Assembly (NCBI RefSeq): GCF_027594145.1
Contig: NZ_JAQFFK010000003.1
Coordinates: 186,001 to 250,000 of the forward strand
Origin: Methanococcoides alaskense
Lineage (GTDB): Archaea > Halobacteriota > Methanosarcinia > Methanosarcinales > Methanosarcinaceae
Length of the DNA stretch: 64,000 nt
Direction: 5' to 3'
Numbering within the stretch: the stretch's first letter is position 1; each line of letters begins with the position of its first letter. This document shows positions 62,704-64,000 of this stretch, in pieces. The notes beneath the pieces are model-generated. The model searched no databases. It saw nothing but the letters and a program-made list of their open reading frames with translations, and was not told the DNA's origin. The position numbers and the translations under genes are program-made.

Positions 62704-63542
62704 ACGATATTCCAGAGGAGCCTGAAGGGATCGATGCAAGTATGGATGAAGCAGGCGCTGGCATCGATGAGGTCGTCAAAATATCCGGTAGTTCCATTGA
62801 TCCTGAGTTTCTTGAGACCCTTCGCTCCCTCGGTGTCGATGAATCGCAGATAGAGATATCCGATGATGTTCTCTGTGAACCTGTGGAGATATTCGTCACC
62901 CTTGCGAAGAACGGGGATATTAATCCCTGGGATATTGATATTGTCGAAGTTACAGATAAGTTTCTGGCATATATAGAAGATCTTAAGATAATGGACCTCA
63001 GGATCTCAGGAAGGACACTTCTATATGCATCTATTCTTCTCAGGATGAAATCTATAGGTATCGTTCAGGAAGAAGAGGAAGTGGATGATGATCTCCTGGA
63101 CGATGACATGGATTTTTATGACATCAAGGAATATCCAGTACCAAAGCTTCCTATACGCCGTACTGCAACCCGGCCGGTCACTCTTCAAGAGCTTATCACT
63201 GAGCTTAAGAAGGCGGAAAAGGTCGAGACCAGAAGGAAAGACCGCAGAATACGCCGCCGTCTTGAAGTGTTTGATAGGGTCACTACAGACGATGTGCTCG
63301 GGATAGCCCATGAGGAGGATATACGCGGCAGGGTGGACACTCTTTATACTTCTCTGGAAGAGTTGTTTAGAACTAGGGATGAAGTTATGTTCTCGGACCT
63401 TGTAGACTGGTCCGGAAGCCGCTCGGAAAGATTGATGACGTATATCTCACTGCTGTTCCTTGCTTCTGAGAAAAAGGTATTGTTGGCACAGGAAGAACTT
63501 TTCGGGGAATTATTTGTGCTTCCCCCAGCTGTCATTGAATGA
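62700..63542 (+). CDS. scpA: Segregation and condensation protein A (ScpA)
   Basis: The protein has 280 residues. The TTG at 62700 overlaps the smc stop (TTGA). The family motifs are EPVEIFVTLAKNGDINPWDI, the segment TDKFLAYIEDLKIMDLRISG and, at the C-terminus, a winged helix. ScpA (kleisin) bridges the SMC heads and recruits ScpB. The N-terminal 55 residues are longer than in bacterial ScpA and acidic. Confidence 0.9.
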   Translation: MNDIPEEPEGIDASMDEAGAGIDEVVKISGSSIDPEFLETLRSLGVDESQIEISDDVLCEPVEIFVTLAKNGDINPWDIDIVEVTDKFLAYIEDLKIMDLRISGRTLLYASILLRMKSIGIVQEEEEVDDDLLDDDMDFYDIKEYPVPKLPIRRTATRPVTLQELITELKKAEKVETRRKDRRIRRRLEVFDRVTTDDVLGIAHEEDIRGRVDTLYTSLEELFRTRDEVMFSDLVDWSGSRSERLMTYISLLFLASEKKVLLAQEELFGELFVLPPAVIE

Positions 63543-63558
63543 TTTGAAGGGGAAATAA

Positions 63559-64000
63559 ATGAGCGATAGAGAGATCATAGAAGCTGTACTTTTTGCGGCT
63601 GGTGAAGCTGTTGACACACAGACGCTTGCGAAGGTCCTCAATAGGTCAGCAAGGAATGTCGCACCTGTGATCCGGTCCCTGATGGAAGAGTACTCGACAC
63701 GCGAGTCCGGAATGGAGATCATAGACCTTGGCGGGCGTTATGTCATGCAGGTCAAACCAAAATATACTGATGTTATAAGTCCCATCGCACCAAAGGAATT
63801 GAAAGCGCCTATACTTCGTACGCTTTCCATGGTTGCTTATCATCAACCCGTTGTCCAGTCGGAGCTCGTTGATATGAGGGGCAATTCCGTTTATGATCAT
63901 ATTCGGGAACTTAAGGACAGGGGCTTCATTGAAGCAGTGCCTCATGGGAGGACCAAACTTCTTCAAACGACTCCGCTATTTGCAGATTATTTCGGTCTTG
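63559..64000 (+). CDS. scpB: Segregation and condensation protein B (ScpB), partial
   Basis: 147 codons are visible; the gene continues past the window. It starts MSDREIIEAVLFAAGEAVDT after GAAGGGG, and contains YVMQVKPKYTDVI, LRTLSMVAYHQPVVQSELV and LKDRGFIEAVPHGRTKLL, all typical of ScpB with two winged helices. It forms the condensin-like complex with SMC and ScpA. It follows scpA after 16 bases. Confidence 0.93.
   Translation, partial: MSDREIIEAVLFAAGEAVDTQTLAKVLNRSARNVAPVIRSLMEEYSTRESGMEIIDLGGRYVMQVKPKYTDVISPIAPKELKAPILRTLSMVAYHQPVVQSELVDMRGNSVYDHIRELKDRGFIEAVPHGRTKLLQTTPLFADYFGL

Noticed and set aside
1-64000. CRISPR arrays or cas genes
   Set aside because: I found no regularly spaced repeats and no Cas protein. 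The TnpB proteins are transposon-associated.

Overview
The window is from a methylotrophic methanogenic archaeon of the Methanosarcinaceae (Methanococcoides / Methanolobus-like; the genus is inference). The evidence is an uninterrupted methyltransferase operon in the order mtrE-D-C-B-A-F-G-H, soluble-type hdrC-hdrB, a stand-alone NrpRII regulator, a DUF1699 protein, a cupin-type phosphoglucose isomerase, a PGF-CTERM surface protein, archaeal TATA boxes, strong GGAGGTGATC-type ribosome binding sites, an archaeal SRP RNA, and tRNAs without encoded CCA.

Layout. 1-1.6 kb: end of a hotdog thioesterase and a solitary TnpB element. 1.9-9.4 kb: a CoA-binding protein, the molybdate transporter modABC behind a ModE-like palindrome, tRNA-Arg, a membrane protein, ilvE, moeA, a DRG GTPase and tRNA-Gln. 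9.8-12 kb: a sortase-type surface protein and the stub of a cation-chloride/amino-acid transporter. 12-21.4 kb: a self-contained [NiFe]-hydrogenase locus, with hypC-D-A-B-E on the minus strand diverging from small subunit, large subunit, maturation protease and hypF. The small subunit has no Tat signal and no cytochrome b gene is present.

21.5-31.3 kb is an A+T-rich accessory island. It holds a NUDIX / PLD-helicase-DUF3427 pair, gene fragments (including a second copy of part of the resident HIT gene), a NERD-helicase, a second TnpB element, and a two-gene unit of a YwgA/DUF4065-like protein and a PD-(D/E)XK nuclease-like protein. The nuclease frame is interrupted by one in-frame TAG. In a lineage that reads TAG as pyrrolysine, and in a window where every other complete gene I checked ends in TAA or TGA, this is the most striking observation.

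31.5-36.8 kb: an FtsX permease / ABC ATPase / DUF2318 lipoprotein cluster, a universal stress protein, a sugar-isomerase-like TIM barrel, a U32-like protein and its overlapping partner. 37-41.9 kb: the mtr operon, followed by a decayed partial copy of itself (42.15-42.34 kb). 42.4-53 kb: hdrCB, bacterial-type exonuclease VII (xseAB), a double KaiC-domain ATPase, SRP RNA, tRNA-Ser, RNase P protein 4, a metallo-beta-lactamase-fold hydrolase, DUF1699, a nuclease-like protein, a DHH phosphoesterase and NrpRII. 53-64 kb: phosphoglucose isomerase with a tandemly duplicated leader, then a chromosome-maintenance block of mre11-rad50, an unknown gene and smc-scpA-scpB (scpB runs off the end).

Together the core genes cover energy conservation (Mtr, Hdr, hydrogenase), molybdenum supply and cofactor assembly (Mod, MoeA; needed by formylmethanofuran dehydrogenase) and DNA repair and segregation. 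Accessory material is concentrated at 0.4-1.6 kb and 21.5-31.3 kb.
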